Positions 7,995 through 16,757 of a stretch of DNA of 64,000 nt are shown piece by piece (positions within the stretch are counted from its first letter, which is position 1; every line of letters starts with the position of its first letter). Origin of the DNA: Methyloradius palustris (GTDB taxonomy: Bacteria > Pseudomonadota > Gammaproteobacteria > Burkholderiales > Methylophilaceae); contig NZ_AP024110.1 in the NCBI RefSeq assembly GCF_019703875.1, positions 1,798,001-1,862,000 of the forward strand. The letters are read 5' to 3'. The position numbers and the translations under genes are program-made. The notes under the pieces are model-generated. The model saw nothing but the letters and a program-made list of their open reading frames with translations, had not been told where the DNA came from and ran no database searches.

Positions 7995-9074
7995 ATGGCT
8001 AAATTATTTACCGAGTTCAAACTACGTGAAACAGTGTTTAAAAACCGTATTTTCGTTTCACCTATGTGCCAGTACTCGGCCGAAGATGGCATCCCCAACC
8101 ATTGGCATCTGGTCAACTATGGTAGCCGCGCCGTTGGCGGTGCTGCACTGGTGATGGTTGAAGCGACCGCGATCAATCCAGAAGGCCGCATTACGCCGCA
8201 CTGCACTGGCCTGTGGTCGGACAAACATACCGAAGCATTCAAACCAATTGCTGACTTTATCAAGAAAAATGGCGCAGTAGCCGGCATCCAGATTGGTCAT
8301 GCTGGGCGTAAAGCCTCTAGTGATATGCCGTGGAATGGTGGCGGATTTCTGCCTAAAACCCAAGGTGGCTGGCAAACCGTTGCGCCTTCTGCTCTACCGG
8401 CATCCAGCGCCCATGGAGCGCCCCTTGCTTTATCCACAGACGATATTAAAAGCATCAGCCAGCAGTTTTTAGATACCGCAAAACGTGCGCTTGAGGCAGG
8501 TTTTGACGTCATCGAACTACATAGTGCGCATGGCTATTTGCTGCATGAATTCTTGTCGCCCATCTCCAACCAGCGCACCGATGAATACGGCGGTAGCCTA
8601 GAAAATCGTTGTCGTTTAACGCTTGAGATTGCCAAGGTGCTACGTGATTTCTGGCCGCAAGACAAACCCGTGTTTGTCCGCATCTCAGTCACAGATTGGA
8701 TGGAAAACACAGGCCAACAAAGCTGGGATCTAGCGCAATCTATCCAGCTATCAAAATGGCTAAAAGAGATCGGTATCGACTTGATTGACTGCTCAAGCGG
8801 CGGCTTAGTACTGGATGCCACAATACCTGTAGGCGCTGGGTACCAGACACAATTCGCCGAAGCGATCCGTAAAGAAGCTGGCATTGCCACCAGCGCAGTC
8901 GGCATGATTACAGAGCCAGTGCAGGCTGAACATATATTAATGACTGGCCAAGCAGATGTGGTTTCGCTAGCACGAGAAATGCTGCGCGACCCATACTGGC
9001 CGCTGAGGGCAGCAAAAGAATTGGAAGCGGATATAACTTGGCCTCTGCAATACCAACGCGCCAAACGCACTTAA
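7995..9074 (+). CDS. Old Yellow Enzyme family NAD(P)H-flavin oxidoreductase
   Basis: FMN-dependent ene-reductase with a TIM barrel, 359 residues. Features point to the YqjM/NamA (thermophilic-like) branch: C25 in VSPMCQYS near the FMN, HAGRKAS, HSAHGYLLHEFLSP and the DEYGG signature. The YqjM branch reduces activated C=C bonds and nitro compounds in vitro. The physiological substrate is unknown. It starts 12 bp after the fumarase stop, so co-transcription is likely. Confidence 0.93.
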   Translation: MAKLFTEFKLRETVFKNRIFVSPMCQYSAEDGIPNHWHLVNYGSRAVGGAALVMVEATAINPEGRITPHCTGLWSDKHTEAFKPIADFIKKNGAVAGIQIGHAGRKASSDMPWNGGGFLPKTQGGWQTVAPSALPASSAHGAPLALSTDDIKSISQQFLDTAKRALEAGFDVIELHSAHGYLLHEFLSPISNQRTDEYGGSLENRCRLTLEIAKVLRDFWPQDKPVFVRISVTDWMENTGQQSWDLAQSIQLSKWLKEIGIDLIDCSSGGLVLDATIPVGAGYQTQFAEAIRKEAGIATSAVGMITEPVQAEHILMTGQADVVSLAREMLRDPYWPLRAAKELEADITWPLQYQRAKRT

Positions 9075-9092
9075 AAAATAAAGGAAATACTT

Positions 9093-9287
9093 ATGAAATG
9101 GACAGACAGTTTAGATATTGCCATCGCGCTCTACGATAAATTCCCCGAGCTAGACCCAAAAACCATACGCTTCACCGATTTATATCAATGGGTGCTTGAT
9201 CTCGAAGAATTTGACGACGAGCCAAGTAAATGCGGCGAAAAAATACTAGAAGCCATACAACTCGCCTGGATAGATGAGGCCGAATAA
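9093..9287 (+). CDS. iscX: IscX (YfhJ) iron-sulfur assembly accessory protein
   Basis: A small acidic protein of 64 residues whose N-terminal KWTDSLDIAIALYDKFPELDP and LYQWVLDLEEFDDEP match IscX, a modulator that binds IscS and iron. It is normally the last gene of the isc operon. Here it stands apart from isc genes, 18 bp after the OYE gene and behind an iron-sulfur fumarase. That location may reflect a shared demand for clusters, but this is inference. The ribosome site AAGGAAAT precedes the ATG. Confidence 0.93.
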   Translation: MKWTDSLDIAIALYDKFPELDPKTIRFTDLYQWVLDLEEFDDEPSKCGEKILEAIQLAWIDEAE

Positions 9288-9308
9288 GTCGTATCGCGTA
9301 GTTTGCGC

Positions 9309-10709
9309 ATGATCATCCCCAAAGAAATCTTCAAAGCGTACGACATTCGCGGCATCGTCGGCAAAACGCTCACACCAGAGATTGTGCAAGCGATTGGTCA
9401 AGCTATCGGTAGCGAGGCCATTGCACGGAAACAAACGAGGATTTGTGTTGGTTACGATGGCAGGCTTTCAGGGCCTGAGCTTGCAGCAGCGCTTTCATTA
9501 GGCATCCGTAAAACGGGCATTGATGTCATTCAATTAGGCTGCGTGGCAACACCCATGGTCTATTTTGCGGCACATCACTTGGGTACGGATTGTGGCGTGA
9601 TGGTCACGGGTAGCCACAACCCACCCGATTACAATGGCCTAAAAATAGTCTTGGATGGCGAAACCTTATCTGAAGCCGCCATCCAAAGTTTGCGCGTGCG
9701 TATTGAGCAAAATGACTTAGTAGAATCGAGCTTGGGCGCAGAAAGCCATTACGATATTGCACCTGATTACATCGCTCGCATTGCATCAGACATCAAACTC
9801 ACCCGCAAGATGAAAGTAGCCGTCGATTGCGGCAATGGGGTTGCTGGGGCATTTGCACGCAAGCTTTATGAAGCGCTGGGCTGCGAGGTCGAAGAGCTGT
9901 TTTGCGAAGTAGATGGGCATTTCCCCAACCATCACCCAGACCCATCCGTGCCAGAAAATCTGGCAGACTTGATCACAGCGCTGAAAAATGGCGATGCTGA
10001 AATTGGTCTGGCATTTGATGGCGATGGCGACCGTTTGGGTGTCGTCACCAAACAAGGCAACATTATTTACCCAGACCGCCAGCTTTTGCTATTCGCAGAA
10101 GATGTGCTCAAGCATGAGCCAGGCGCAACCATCATCTTTGACGTGAAATGCACGCGCAACCTAAGCTCATGGATTAAAGCGCGTGGCGGCAAGCCAGTGA
10201 TGTGGAAAACTGGCCATTCTCTGGTCAAAGCCAAAATCAAGGAAACCAGCGCCGCTCTGGCGGGGGAAATGACAGGCCACCTATTTTTTAATGATCAAGA
10301 CGCCGCTACCCGCAAGAAACGCTGGTACGGCTTTGATGATGGCTTGTATGCTGGTGCTCGCCTGCTGGAAATCTTGAGCAGATCTGATAATCCATCCGCC
10401 ATTCTGGATGCACTCCCTGACAGCATTAGCACGCCAGAGCAGCACATCAGGATGCTTGAAGGCGAGACACATAAACTTATTACGCACTTACAATCATCCG
10501 CAAAGTTTGAAGGCGCGATTGAAGTCATCACCATCGATGGCCTGCGTGTGGAATACGCTGATGGCTTTGGCTTGATGCGCGCATCTAACACCACACCAGT
10601 GCTTGTATTGCGCTTTGAAGCCGATGACCCTGAAGCGCTAAAACGTATTCAAAATGCATTTCGCGCCATTATTTTGGCGGCTGAGCCATACCTTAACCTG
10701 CCCTTTTAG
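9309..10709 (+). CDS. Phosphomannomutase/phosphoglucomutase
   Basis: Alpha-D-phosphohexomutase of the AlgC/ManB type interconverting hexose 1- and 6-phosphates for nucleotide-sugar and exopolysaccharide/LPS synthesis. The catalytic phosphoserine loop is VTGSHNPPDYNG, the metal-binding loop is FDGDGDR, the sugar-binding loop GEMTGH and the C-terminal phosphate loop RASNTTP. An in-frame TTG at 9303 extends it by two residues. I prefer the ATG at 9309 (466 residues). It follows iscX by 21 bp. A glucose-specific Pgm is also encoded in this window at 13017. Confidence 0.93.
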   Translation: MIIPKEIFKAYDIRGIVGKTLTPEIVQAIGQAIGSEAIARKQTRICVGYDGRLSGPELAAALSLGIRKTGIDVIQLGCVATPMVYFAAHHLGTDCGVMVTGSHNPPDYNGLKIVLDGETLSEAAIQSLRVRIEQNDLVESSLGAESHYDIAPDYIARIASDIKLTRKMKVAVDCGNGVAGAFARKLYEALGCEVEELFCEVDGHFPNHHPDPSVPENLADLITALKNGDAEIGLAFDGDGDRLGVVTKQGNIIYPDRQLLLFAEDVLKHEPGATIIFDVKCTRNLSSWIKARGGKPVMWKTGHSLVKAKIKETSAALAGEMTGHLFFNDQDAATRKKRWYGFDDGLYAGARLLEILSRSDNPSAILDALPDSISTPEQHIRMLEGETHKLITHLQSSAKFEGAIEVITIDGLRVEYADGFGLMRASNTTPVLVLRFEADDPEALKRIQNAFRAIILAAEPYLNLPF

Positions 10710-10721
10710 TGAGCTCACACC

Positions 10722-11198
10722 ATGACTAAAGGCAACATCATCGCGGGGATTATATGGCTGGCTTTGGCTGGGCTCATTTATCACCTGGCAGATGGCTTCA
10801 TTAACCCCAACAAAGCAGCAGTATTAGGCTCATCCAGCAGCGTGGTGCTTCAACGCGGGCCAGATGGTCATTACCGTGCAGAAGCCATTATCAACGGGCA
10901 AAAAGTGAATGTGCTGGTGGATACAGGCGCAACCGATGTCGCCGTATCGCAAAACATAGCCAAGCAGCTTAATCTCAGCAGCCATACCGCCATCACCACC
11001 AATACAGCCAATGGCAACAGCATTGCCTACGTCACAAGACTGGATTCAGTAAAAATTGGCGGAGTTGAAGCTAAAGATGTTTCTGCGGTGATTGCCCCTG
11101 GTTTGCAGGGTAATGTGTTACTCGGCATGTCATACCTAGGCCGCATGGATGTCAGATTATTTCATAACACCATGACAATCAAACAGCTTGAACAATAG
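10722..11198 (+). CDS. Retropepsin-like (clan AA) aspartic protease, membrane anchored
   Basis: A 158-residue protein with an N-terminal membrane helix (about 5-25) and a single aspartic-protease half: catalytic DTG at 67-69 in VLVDTGATDVAVS, then a hydrophobic GNVLLGMSYLGR flap partner near residue 135. It fits the bacterial retropepsin-like family (TIGR02281 type), which must dimerise to form an active site. The substrate is unknown. It starts 12 bp after the phosphohexomutase and is probably the last gene of this operon. Confidence 0.85.
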   Translation: MTKGNIIAGIIWLALAGLIYHLADGFINPNKAAVLGSSSSVVLQRGPDGHYRAEAIINGQKVNVLVDTGATDVAVSQNIAKQLNLSSHTAITTNTANGNSIAYVTRLDSVKIGGVEAKDVSAVIAPGLQGNVLLGMSYLGRMDVRLFHNTMTIKQLEQ

Positions 11199-11338
11199 CT
11201 GCAGCCTTCTCAAACCTCTGCATCTGGCCACCTCAAAAAATAAATGTAAGTAATTCTAAACGCTCCTGACTAATGTTCGCTAACGCGAGATTCCACACAC
11301 TTGTTGGAATTTACTTAAATTTATTTGGGAGTTTTATC

Positions 11339-11821
11339 ATGAAGATTCAATTAAACAATGTTGCTTTAATCGGCTGTATTCTACTTTCTACCGCTGCATT
11401 CTCTGCACCGACCTTTGCCGCAGATGCCATGTTAAGCACTGGTGGTTATGCCCGCGAATTACACAAAATGGACATGATGAAAATGCTGGATGCCGATGGC
11501 AACCACATGGTGACAAAAGCTGAAGCAGATGCATACTACGGCTCATTATTCGATGCCTTGAACAAAGACGGCGACGACACGCTGGATGCCAAAGAATGGG
11601 TAGGCACCAAAGGCCAGGAAAACATCAGCATTGCAACAGGCGGCTATAGCCATCAATTGCGTACGATGAAGATGATGAAAATGATCGATACCGATGGCGA
11701 TCACACAGTCAGCAAGGAAGAGTTCCTGAAATACAACGAAACCATTTTCACCGCAATGGATAAATCAGGCGATGGCCAGATTGACCCACAAGAATGGCTG
11801 GCCAAACAAACAGGCAACTAA
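11339..11821 (+). CDS. Exported EF-hand calcium-binding protein
   Basis: After a signal peptide (about 1-28, cleavage near TFAA), the 160-residue precursor carries four EF-hand loops: DADGNHMVTKAE (51-62), NKDGDDTLDAKE (from 76), DTDGDHTVSKEE (117-128) and DKSGDGQIDPQE (141-152). The halves are visibly duplicated (STGGYARELHKMDMMKML versus ATGGYSHQLRTMKMMKMI), so the protein arose by internal duplication. An upstream in-frame ATG at 11273 would give 22 extra residues, but the ATG at 11339 has GGGAG at the right distance and starts the signal peptide. The role is unknown. Confidence 0.82.
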   Translation: MKIQLNNVALIGCILLSTAAFSAPTFAADAMLSTGGYARELHKMDMMKMLDADGNHMVTKAEADAYYGSLFDALNKDGDDTLDAKEWVGTKGQENISIATGGYSHQLRTMKMMKMIDTDGDHTVSKEEFLKYNETIFTAMDKSGDGQIDPQEWLAKQTGN

Positions 11822-11844
11822 GTATCGCTATTCTTGTAGTAGAT

Positions 11845-11873
11845 AAACGGGCTCTAAGCGGCCCGTTTTTTAT
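11845..11873 (+). terminator. Rho-independent terminator of the EF-hand gene
   Basis: An 8-bp stem aaacgggc/gcccgttt (11845-11852/11861-11868) with an 8-nt loop is followed by T residues, 24 bp after the stop codon. Confidence 0.85.
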
Positions 11874-11970
11874 TCATGATTTTATTAAGTCGAAATCTTG
11901 GACTTAGCCACAATTAAAAACTAAAATGCATCTACTTAGCTCTCAATAGCATTCTACGAAGCCAGCCTCC

Positions 11971-12873
11971 ATGAAATACGTCATCATCGCTTTATACGCA
12001 TCTGCCATTCTCTTCGTGCACTTTCGTGGCAAAGCACGCTTGCCATTTTTCAGGCAAGTATTCGATCATTCATCAGTTGTCTCGCCAATCAATATCTTTA
12101 TTTATTTACTCTCCAAAGTCCCGACCACCACGGCTTATCTGCCTTTGAGTGACTTCAAAGGCTTGCAGTTGCTACAGGATAACTGGGAGATGATTCGGGA
12201 TGAAGCGCTGGCGCTTGAACAGCTGGATAAGATAAAGGCAGCGGAAAAAAATGACGATGCTGGTTTCAACTCATTTTTCAAAAAAGGCTGGAAGCGTTTT
12301 TACCTGAAATGGTACGAGGCCAACCATCCTTCTGCTGCCCAGTTTTGCCCCAAGACAGTGGCGCTGTTAAAGCAGGTACCAGAAGTCAAAGCGGCCATGT
12401 TTACCGAGTTACCACCAGGTGCCAAGCTCAACCCGCACCGCGATCCCTATGCAGGCTCATTGCGTTATCACCTGGGGCTAGTCACGCCGAATGATGATCG
12501 CTGCTTTATTAACGTGAATACCGAGAACTATAGCTGGCGAGATGGCCAGGGCGTGATGTTCGATGAAACCTACATCCACTGGGCGCTGAATGACAGCGAC
12601 GAGACCCGCATTATCCTGCTGTGCGATATAGAACGGCCGATGAAATATCGCTGGGCACAAGCCGTGAATCGCTGGCTGGGTCGAGTAGTAATGACAGCCG
12701 CGAGCTCACCGAATGAAACAGGTGACCAGACGGGCGGCATTAATAAAGTGTTTCGTTTTTTCTGGGCAGTGGGTAAATACAGGCGCAAACTCAAGGCATT
12801 CAGCCGCCCTTTGTATCATCTGATCAAGTTCGGCCTGATTATTGGCGTGATCGCGCTGATCTACTTTATATAA
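11971..12873 (+). CDS. lpxO: LpxO-like aspartyl/asparaginyl beta-hydroxylase
   Basis: Fe(II)/2-oxoglutarate dioxygenase of the aspartyl/asparaginyl hydroxylase fold. LpxO members hydroxylate lipid A acyl chains at the inner membrane. Iron ligands are H156 and D158 in PHRDPY and H203 in YIHWALNDS, with R213 as the likely 2-oxoglutarate anchor. There is an N-terminal membrane helix (about 1-18) and a C-terminal one (the last 20 residues), matching membrane-bound LpxO. Its 300 residues are usual. The lipid A substrate is inferred from family resemblance. Confidence 0.85.
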   Translation: MKYVIIALYASAILFVHFRGKARLPFFRQVFDHSSVVSPINIFIYLLSKVPTTTAYLPLSDFKGLQLLQDNWEMIRDEALALEQLDKIKAAEKNDDAGFNSFFKKGWKRFYLKWYEANHPSAAQFCPKTVALLKQVPEVKAAMFTELPPGAKLNPHRDPYAGSLRYHLGLVTPNDDRCFINVNTENYSWRDGQGVMFDETYIHWALNDSDETRIILLCDIERPMKYRWAQAVNRWLGRVVMTAASSPNETGDQTGGINKVFRFFWAVGKYRRKLKAFSRPLYHLIKFGLIIGVIALIYFI

Positions 12874-12943
12874 GGCTTGGGTTTATTTGAGGTTTGGGCA
12901 ATAAAGCCAAACTCACTGGTATCTAGCCAAATCTTTAAAACAC

Positions 12944-13012
12944 CGTCATTCCCGCGAAAGCGGGAATCCATTTTAAATAATCACTTGAATCCCCGCTTTC
13001 GCGAGGATGACG
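12944..13012. repeat. Palindromic intergenic repeat pair (GTCATTCCCGCGAAAGCGGGAATC type)
   Basis: Two copies of a common proteobacterial intergenic palindrome lie head to head: CGTCATTCCCGCGAAAGC (from 12944) with its own attcccgc/gcgggaat stem, and a slightly diverged inverted copy ending GCGAGGATGACG (13012). They can pair into a long hairpin or into two small ones. Located between convergent lpxO and pgm, it overlaps the likely termination zone of both genes. Confidence 0.75.
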
Positions 13013-13016
13013 AACT

Positions 13017-14666
13017 CTAAGTAATCACCGTCGGCGTATCCCGCCCTGTTCTCTTCTTCAGCTCAGATATTTCCAGTGCAATCTTGATCATCTCAGCCAG
13101 TGCTACCTGCGCATCCAGGTGATGTTTGCTGGCATCTGGCTCGTACGCTTCTAGGTATATCCGCAAAGTCGCGCCCTCTGTGCCTGTGCCAGATAGGCGG
13201 AATACAATACGTGAATCATCCGTGAACAAAATCCGTACGCCTTGGTTAAGGCTGATGCTGCCGTCCACAGGGTCTGTGTAGCCAAAATCATCACAGGTTT
13301 TGACGATGTAACGGCCGAATTGCGCACCTGTCAGCTTTTTATAACTGTCTTGAATATGCTTGATCACGCCACTGGCCGCCGTGCTAGGCAAGCCCTCGTA
13401 ATCATGCCGCGAATACACATTGCGTCCGTATTTCAGCCAATGTGCTTTAACCAGTTTTTCAACCGATGGCTTTTCGTTATCCGCCACCTCTTGCTGCGCG
13501 AGGATATTCAGCCAGAACAACACAGCCCACAGGCCATCTTTTTCACGCACGTGGTTAGAGCCTGTGCCAAAACTCTCTTCACCGCACAGCGTCACCTTGC
13601 CAGCATCCATCAGGTTGCCAAAGAATTTCCAGCCCGTTGGTGTTTCATAACAGGGAATTCCGAGCGCCTTGGCCACGCGGTCTGCAGCTGCGCTGGTCGG
13701 CATGGAGCGTGCAATGCCAGCAAGTCCTTTGCTGTAGCCTGGCACCAGCTTGGCGTTGGCCGCTAATATCGCCAAGCTATCAGATGGCGTTACAAAAAAG
13801 TGGTTGCCCAAAATCATGTTACGGTCGCCATCACCATCAGATGCCGCACCGAAGTCTGGCGCATGTTTACCGTAAATCACTTCCACCAACTCATGCGCAT
13901 AAGTCAGGTTAGGGTCTGGGTGACCGCCACCAAAATCTTCCAGCGGTACTGCATTCATAATGCTATCGGCTGGCGCGCCTAGTTGATTGATAAATATCTC
14001 GCGAGCGTATGGGCCAGTCACTGCATGCATGGCGTCAAATTTAATTCTGAACCCACTGGCAAGCAAAGAGCGTATCGAGTTAAAGTCGAATAGTGAAGTC
14101 ATCAACTCGGCATAATCAGCCACCGCATCAATTACCTGCACCTTCATGCTAGCCAAGTCATATTCGCCAATCACATCCAGCGGAATATCATCAGCTTCAA
14201 TCAAGCTGTATTGCGTAATTTTTGTAGTATTGGTGTAAATGGCCTCAGTAATCTTTTCAGGCGCAGGGCCACCGTTAGGCATGTTGTACTTAATACCAAA
14301 ATCGCCGTCTGGCCCGCCAGGATTGTGGCTCGCAGAGAGAATAATGCCGCCAAAAGTCTCATATTTACGGATGATGCATGAAGCCGCTGGTGTAGAAAGT
14401 ATGCCCGCCTGCCCCACTAATACACGGCCAAAGCCATTAACAGCCGCCATCTTCAAGATAATCTGGATCGCCTCGCGGTTGAAATAACGGCCATCGCCGC
14501 CCAACGTCAGCGTGGCGCCTGCAGGTGGGTTCACCGTATCAAAAATACTCTGCACAAAATTCTCAAGATAATGTGCCTGCTGAAACACGGTCACGCGTTT
14601 GCGCAAACCAGAAGTGCCAGGTTTTTGATCATCAAATGGCTGGGTATCAATACGCTGAAGAGACAT
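13017..14666 (-). CDS. pgm: Phosphoglucomutase (alpha-D-glucose specific)
   Basis: Interconverts glucose 1-phosphate and glucose 6-phosphate for glycogen and UDP-glucose metabolism. At 549 residues it belongs to the Pgm branch. The N-terminal KPGTSGLRKRV, the phosphoserine S113 in SASHNPGG, the metal loop DGDGDR (277-282), CGEESFGTGSNH and the C-terminal FRLSGTGTEGATLR phosphate loop are all intact. It is a single minus-strand gene, convergent with lpxO across a palindromic repeat. Confidence 0.96.
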   Translation of the reverse strand: MSLQRIDTQPFDDQKPGTSGLRKRVTVFQQAHYLENFVQSIFDTVNPPAGATLTLGGDGRYFNREAIQIILKMAAVNGFGRVLVGQAGILSTPAASCIIRKYETFGGIILSASHNPGGPDGDFGIKYNMPNGGPAPEKITEAIYTNTTKITQYSLIEADDIPLDVIGEYDLASMKVQVIDAVADYAELMTSLFDFNSIRSLLASGFRIKFDAMHAVTGPYAREIFINQLGAPADSIMNAVPLEDFGGGHPDPNLTYAHELVEVIYGKHAPDFGAASDGDGDRNMILGNHFFVTPSDSLAILAANAKLVPGYSKGLAGIARSMPTSAAADRVAKALGIPCYETPTGWKFFGNLMDAGKVTLCGEESFGTGSNHVREKDGLWAVLFWLNILAQQEVADNEKPSVEKLVKAHWLKYGRNVYSRHDYEGLPSTAASGVIKHIQDSYKKLTGAQFGRYIVKTCDDFGYTDPVDGSISLNQGVRILFTDDSRIVFRLSGTGTEGATLRIYLEAYEPDASKHHLDAQVALAEMIKIALEISELKKRTGRDTPTVIT

Positions 14667-14811
14667 TAGGGCGGGGCTTTCACAATAAACGATGATGTAA
14701 CTTACAAGATTAGGAGTGGCGTTTCAAGTGATGGTTGCAAGATAGGCCTAAAGTTAAGGGCTATTGTATAAACTAAGGCCAAGGTTTCTTTCGCCCAAGC
14801 AATATGCCAAG

Positions 14812-14840
14812 TTGACACAGCATGGCAATATCTTGATAAT
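14812..14840 (+). promoter_or_regulatory. Sigma-70 promoter of tRNA-Lys
   Basis: TTGACA (14812-14817), a 17-nt spacer and GATAAT (14835-14840) form a near-consensus promoter. Transcription would start about 8 nt before the mature tRNA. Confidence 0.85.
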
Positions 14841-14854
14841 TGCACCCCTTACAA

Positions 14855-14930
14855 GGGGGAATAGCTCAGCTGGTAGAGCAGCGGACTCTTAATCCGTTTG
14901 TCCGGGGTTCGATCCCCCGTTCCCCCACCA
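14855..14930 (+). tRNA. tRNA-Lys (CUU anticodon)
   Basis: A complete 76-nt cloverleaf with encoded CCA. The acceptor arms are GGGGGAA/TTCCCCC, the D arm GCTC...GAGC, the anticodon stem GCGGA/TCCGT with loop CTCTTAA (anticodon CTT, reading AAG), and the T arm CCGGG-GTTCGAT-CCCCG region. A strong promoter lies directly upstream and a terminator directly downstream, so it is an independent unit. Confidence 0.97.
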
Positions 14931-14937
14931 GAATTTT

Positions 14938-14972
14938 AAAAAGGCTCATACTCAGGTATGGGCTTTTTTATT
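14938..14972 (+). terminator. Rho-independent terminator of tRNA-Lys
   Basis: The arms aaaaaggctcatac (14938-14951) and gtatgggctttttt (14956-14969) pair with two G-U wobbles around a 4-nt loop, followed by T-rich sequence. Confidence 0.85.
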
Positions 14973-15072
14973 TTCATGGTATGAATTACCTAAAGTATTA
15001 AAATAATCAGCAATTATTCAATTGGTTATACACTATTCCACTCAGCCATAAAAACAATAATAAGGATTTAAA

Positions 15073-15975
15073 ATGAAATTATTTACTAGTAAAAAAAGCG
15101 TCTTAATTATCTTTTCCATTTTATTTACAATTCCTTTAGTAATTTACTTTTATAACTTTCATGGTAATTTTTCCTCAAAACAGGACGATTGGGGTGGATT
15201 TGGTTCATACATAAGCGGATTTTACGGCACACTTGCATTCTTAGTTTTAGTCTATACAACTAGACTTACTACTAAGCAGTTTAAAATTCAAAATGAAGAT
15301 AATGTATTTTTTAGACTTTTTGACTCTCTCCAAGCTCGTATTTCCAATGCGCAAATCATATCTGAAAACCAGACATATACTGCCCATCAGTCTCTGCGAT
15401 TTTTGGCAGAGAGCTTTGAAAAAGAACTTTCATTTGAATCCATAGGAATTGCAAAAAATTTATTAAAAAGTGTGCCAGAAAAGATCTCTGATACTCAATT
15501 TTTAAAAATATATGAGGCCTTAAAAAAAGACTGGAACATTGAGTCATATGAAGAATTCAGAGCTAAATTTCTTGCTGATATGAATAAAGTAACTTCGAGT
15601 GATAAAGGTGAGATTTTAAAAGTATATATAGGTGGATTTAATCAACAATCGCCAAAACTGATAGATGCCTTACGTTCTACTGGGAGTGTAAATTTCTATC
15701 GAATACCGTTCTCAGTAAGAAGACATTATTATGGCATTGTCGCTGAGAGACTTATCTCAAAGCATGGGGAGTTCTTAGACGGATATTTAAAAAACATTTG
15801 TTTTTTGTTAGAAATTGCATCTAATTCAGAAAATGAAAATCATTATATTAATTTTTTAAAATCTCAATTAACAAAATATGAAATTATTATTCTTTTTTAT
15901 TTAATAGCTGGGGCTGAGTTCAATTTTAAGAAAAAAGAGTTTTTTATAAATATGAAATATTTAAAGAAATATTAA
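15073..15975 (+). CDS. Putative phage abortive infection protein (putAbiC-like)
   Basis: A 300-residue protein with two N-terminal membrane helices (about 9-28 and 48-66) and a cytoplasmic helical domain. The pattern DDWGGFGSYISGFYG, then a second helix, then TKQFKIQNEDNVFFRLFD, and later LKSQLTKYEIIILFYLIAG, resembles the putative AbiC family (putAbiC), whose members are suspected to abort phage infection. The gene is strongly AT-rich with A/T-ending codons, unlike its neighbours, and sits directly behind tRNA-Lys. This suggests horizontal acquisition. The defence role is inferred from family resemblance only. Confidence 0.65.
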   Translation: MKLFTSKKSVLIIFSILFTIPLVIYFYNFHGNFSSKQDDWGGFGSYISGFYGTLAFLVLVYTTRLTTKQFKIQNEDNVFFRLFDSLQARISNAQIISENQTYTAHQSLRFLAESFEKELSFESIGIAKNLLKSVPEKISDTQFLKIYEALKKDWNIESYEEFRAKFLADMNKVTSSDKGEILKVYIGGFNQQSPKLIDALRSTGSVNFYRIPFSVRRHYYGIVAERLISKHGEFLDGYLKNICFLLEIASNSENENHYINFLKSQLTKYEIIILFYLIAGAEFNFKKKEFFINMKYLKKY

Positions 15976-16151
15976 CTCCAGGCTGTCAAACTCTTATGAT
16001 TGATTGCCCGTCTCGTGAGATAGTTTTAAAAGAAATAACAAACATTTTTCGTACCAAAGATATGGGTACTACAGAGATAGATATACTTAACTAACAATTC
16101 ACACATAAATATTTTTTTGTTTGTAATTTCATATCTCATTGACTCTCGACT

Positions 16152-16757
16152 TTATTTAAACTTCCGCAATGACCCAGTAACCACACCCCAAACATCAAAG
16201 TCCATTCCCTCTTTAATCTCGATAGGTGAAAACTTCGGGTTAGCTGGAAGTAGTCGCGGGGTTAATTCCTTGGTTTTGCCAAGTGTCTTAACAGTAAACT
16301 CCCCATCCACTGAGGCTAGGACAATATCTCCCATGCTGGCTACCAGTGACTTATCTACGATCACCACATCATTATCGAATATGCCAGCATCAATCATAGA
16401 GTCACCCCTGATGCGCACAAAGAACGTAGCATCGGCTTCTCTAATCATGTACTCATTGAGGTCTAGGCGTTTATCTACATGGTCATCTACGGGGCTGGGG
16501 AGGCCAGCAGGCACTCGATTGCTGTAGAGGGGAATACCTATTGTTGGTGGGTTGATTGCAGGCTGCTCTATGCTCTGCACGTTATCTAGCTGGCTACTTA
16601 GCTGCTTACGCTTGAAGGCCTCAAGAAAATCTCTAATGACTGGCTCTTGGCTTTCAGGAATGCGGATAGCCTTAGTCTTTTCCTGAAAAGGGCTCCAAGG
16701 CTTTCTGCCTGAGCCTTCACGTTTGCCGCCTCTTAGTGTTGTATCTTTAGTTGTCAT
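16152..16757 (-). CDS. UmuD-like S24 self-cleaving protein with N-terminal extension
   Basis: The C-terminal domain matches UmuD/LexA peptidases: cleavage dipeptide A84-G85 in RVPAGLPSP, catalytic S120 in RGDSMID and K157 in GEFTVKTL. The line from PSPVDDHVDKRLDLNE onward is closest to UmuD. Unlike UmuD, about 80 residues precede it, including GGKREGSGRKP and a helical segment, but no clear helix-turn-helix. No umuC follows. A TTG at 16775 is an alternative start. The ATG at 16757 was preferred although neither has a ribosome site, so a leaderless mRNA is possible. It is divergent from the LexA-like gene at 16903. Confidence 0.8.
   Translation of the reverse strand: MTTKDTTLRGGKREGSGRKPWSPFQEKTKAIRIPESQEPVIRDFLEAFKRKQLSSQLDNVQSIEQPAINPPTIGIPLYSNRVPAGLPSPVDDHVDKRLDLNEYMIREADATFFVRIRGDSMIDAGIFDNDVVIVDKSLVASMGDIVLASVDGEFTVKTLGKTKELTPRLLPANPKFSPIEIKEGMDFDVWGVVTGSLRKFK

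Noticed and set aside
8534..9070. 178-codon minus-strand frame opposite the OYE gene
   Set aside because: Shadow of a highly conserved flavoenzyme; no recognisable protein features.
15996..16094. 32-codon ORF (MIDCPSREIVLKEI...) after the Abi-like gene
   Set aside because: Looks mildly protein-like and its frame stays open upstream to 15930, but it has no ribosome site and no recognised family; possibly a gene remnant, not enough to annotate.
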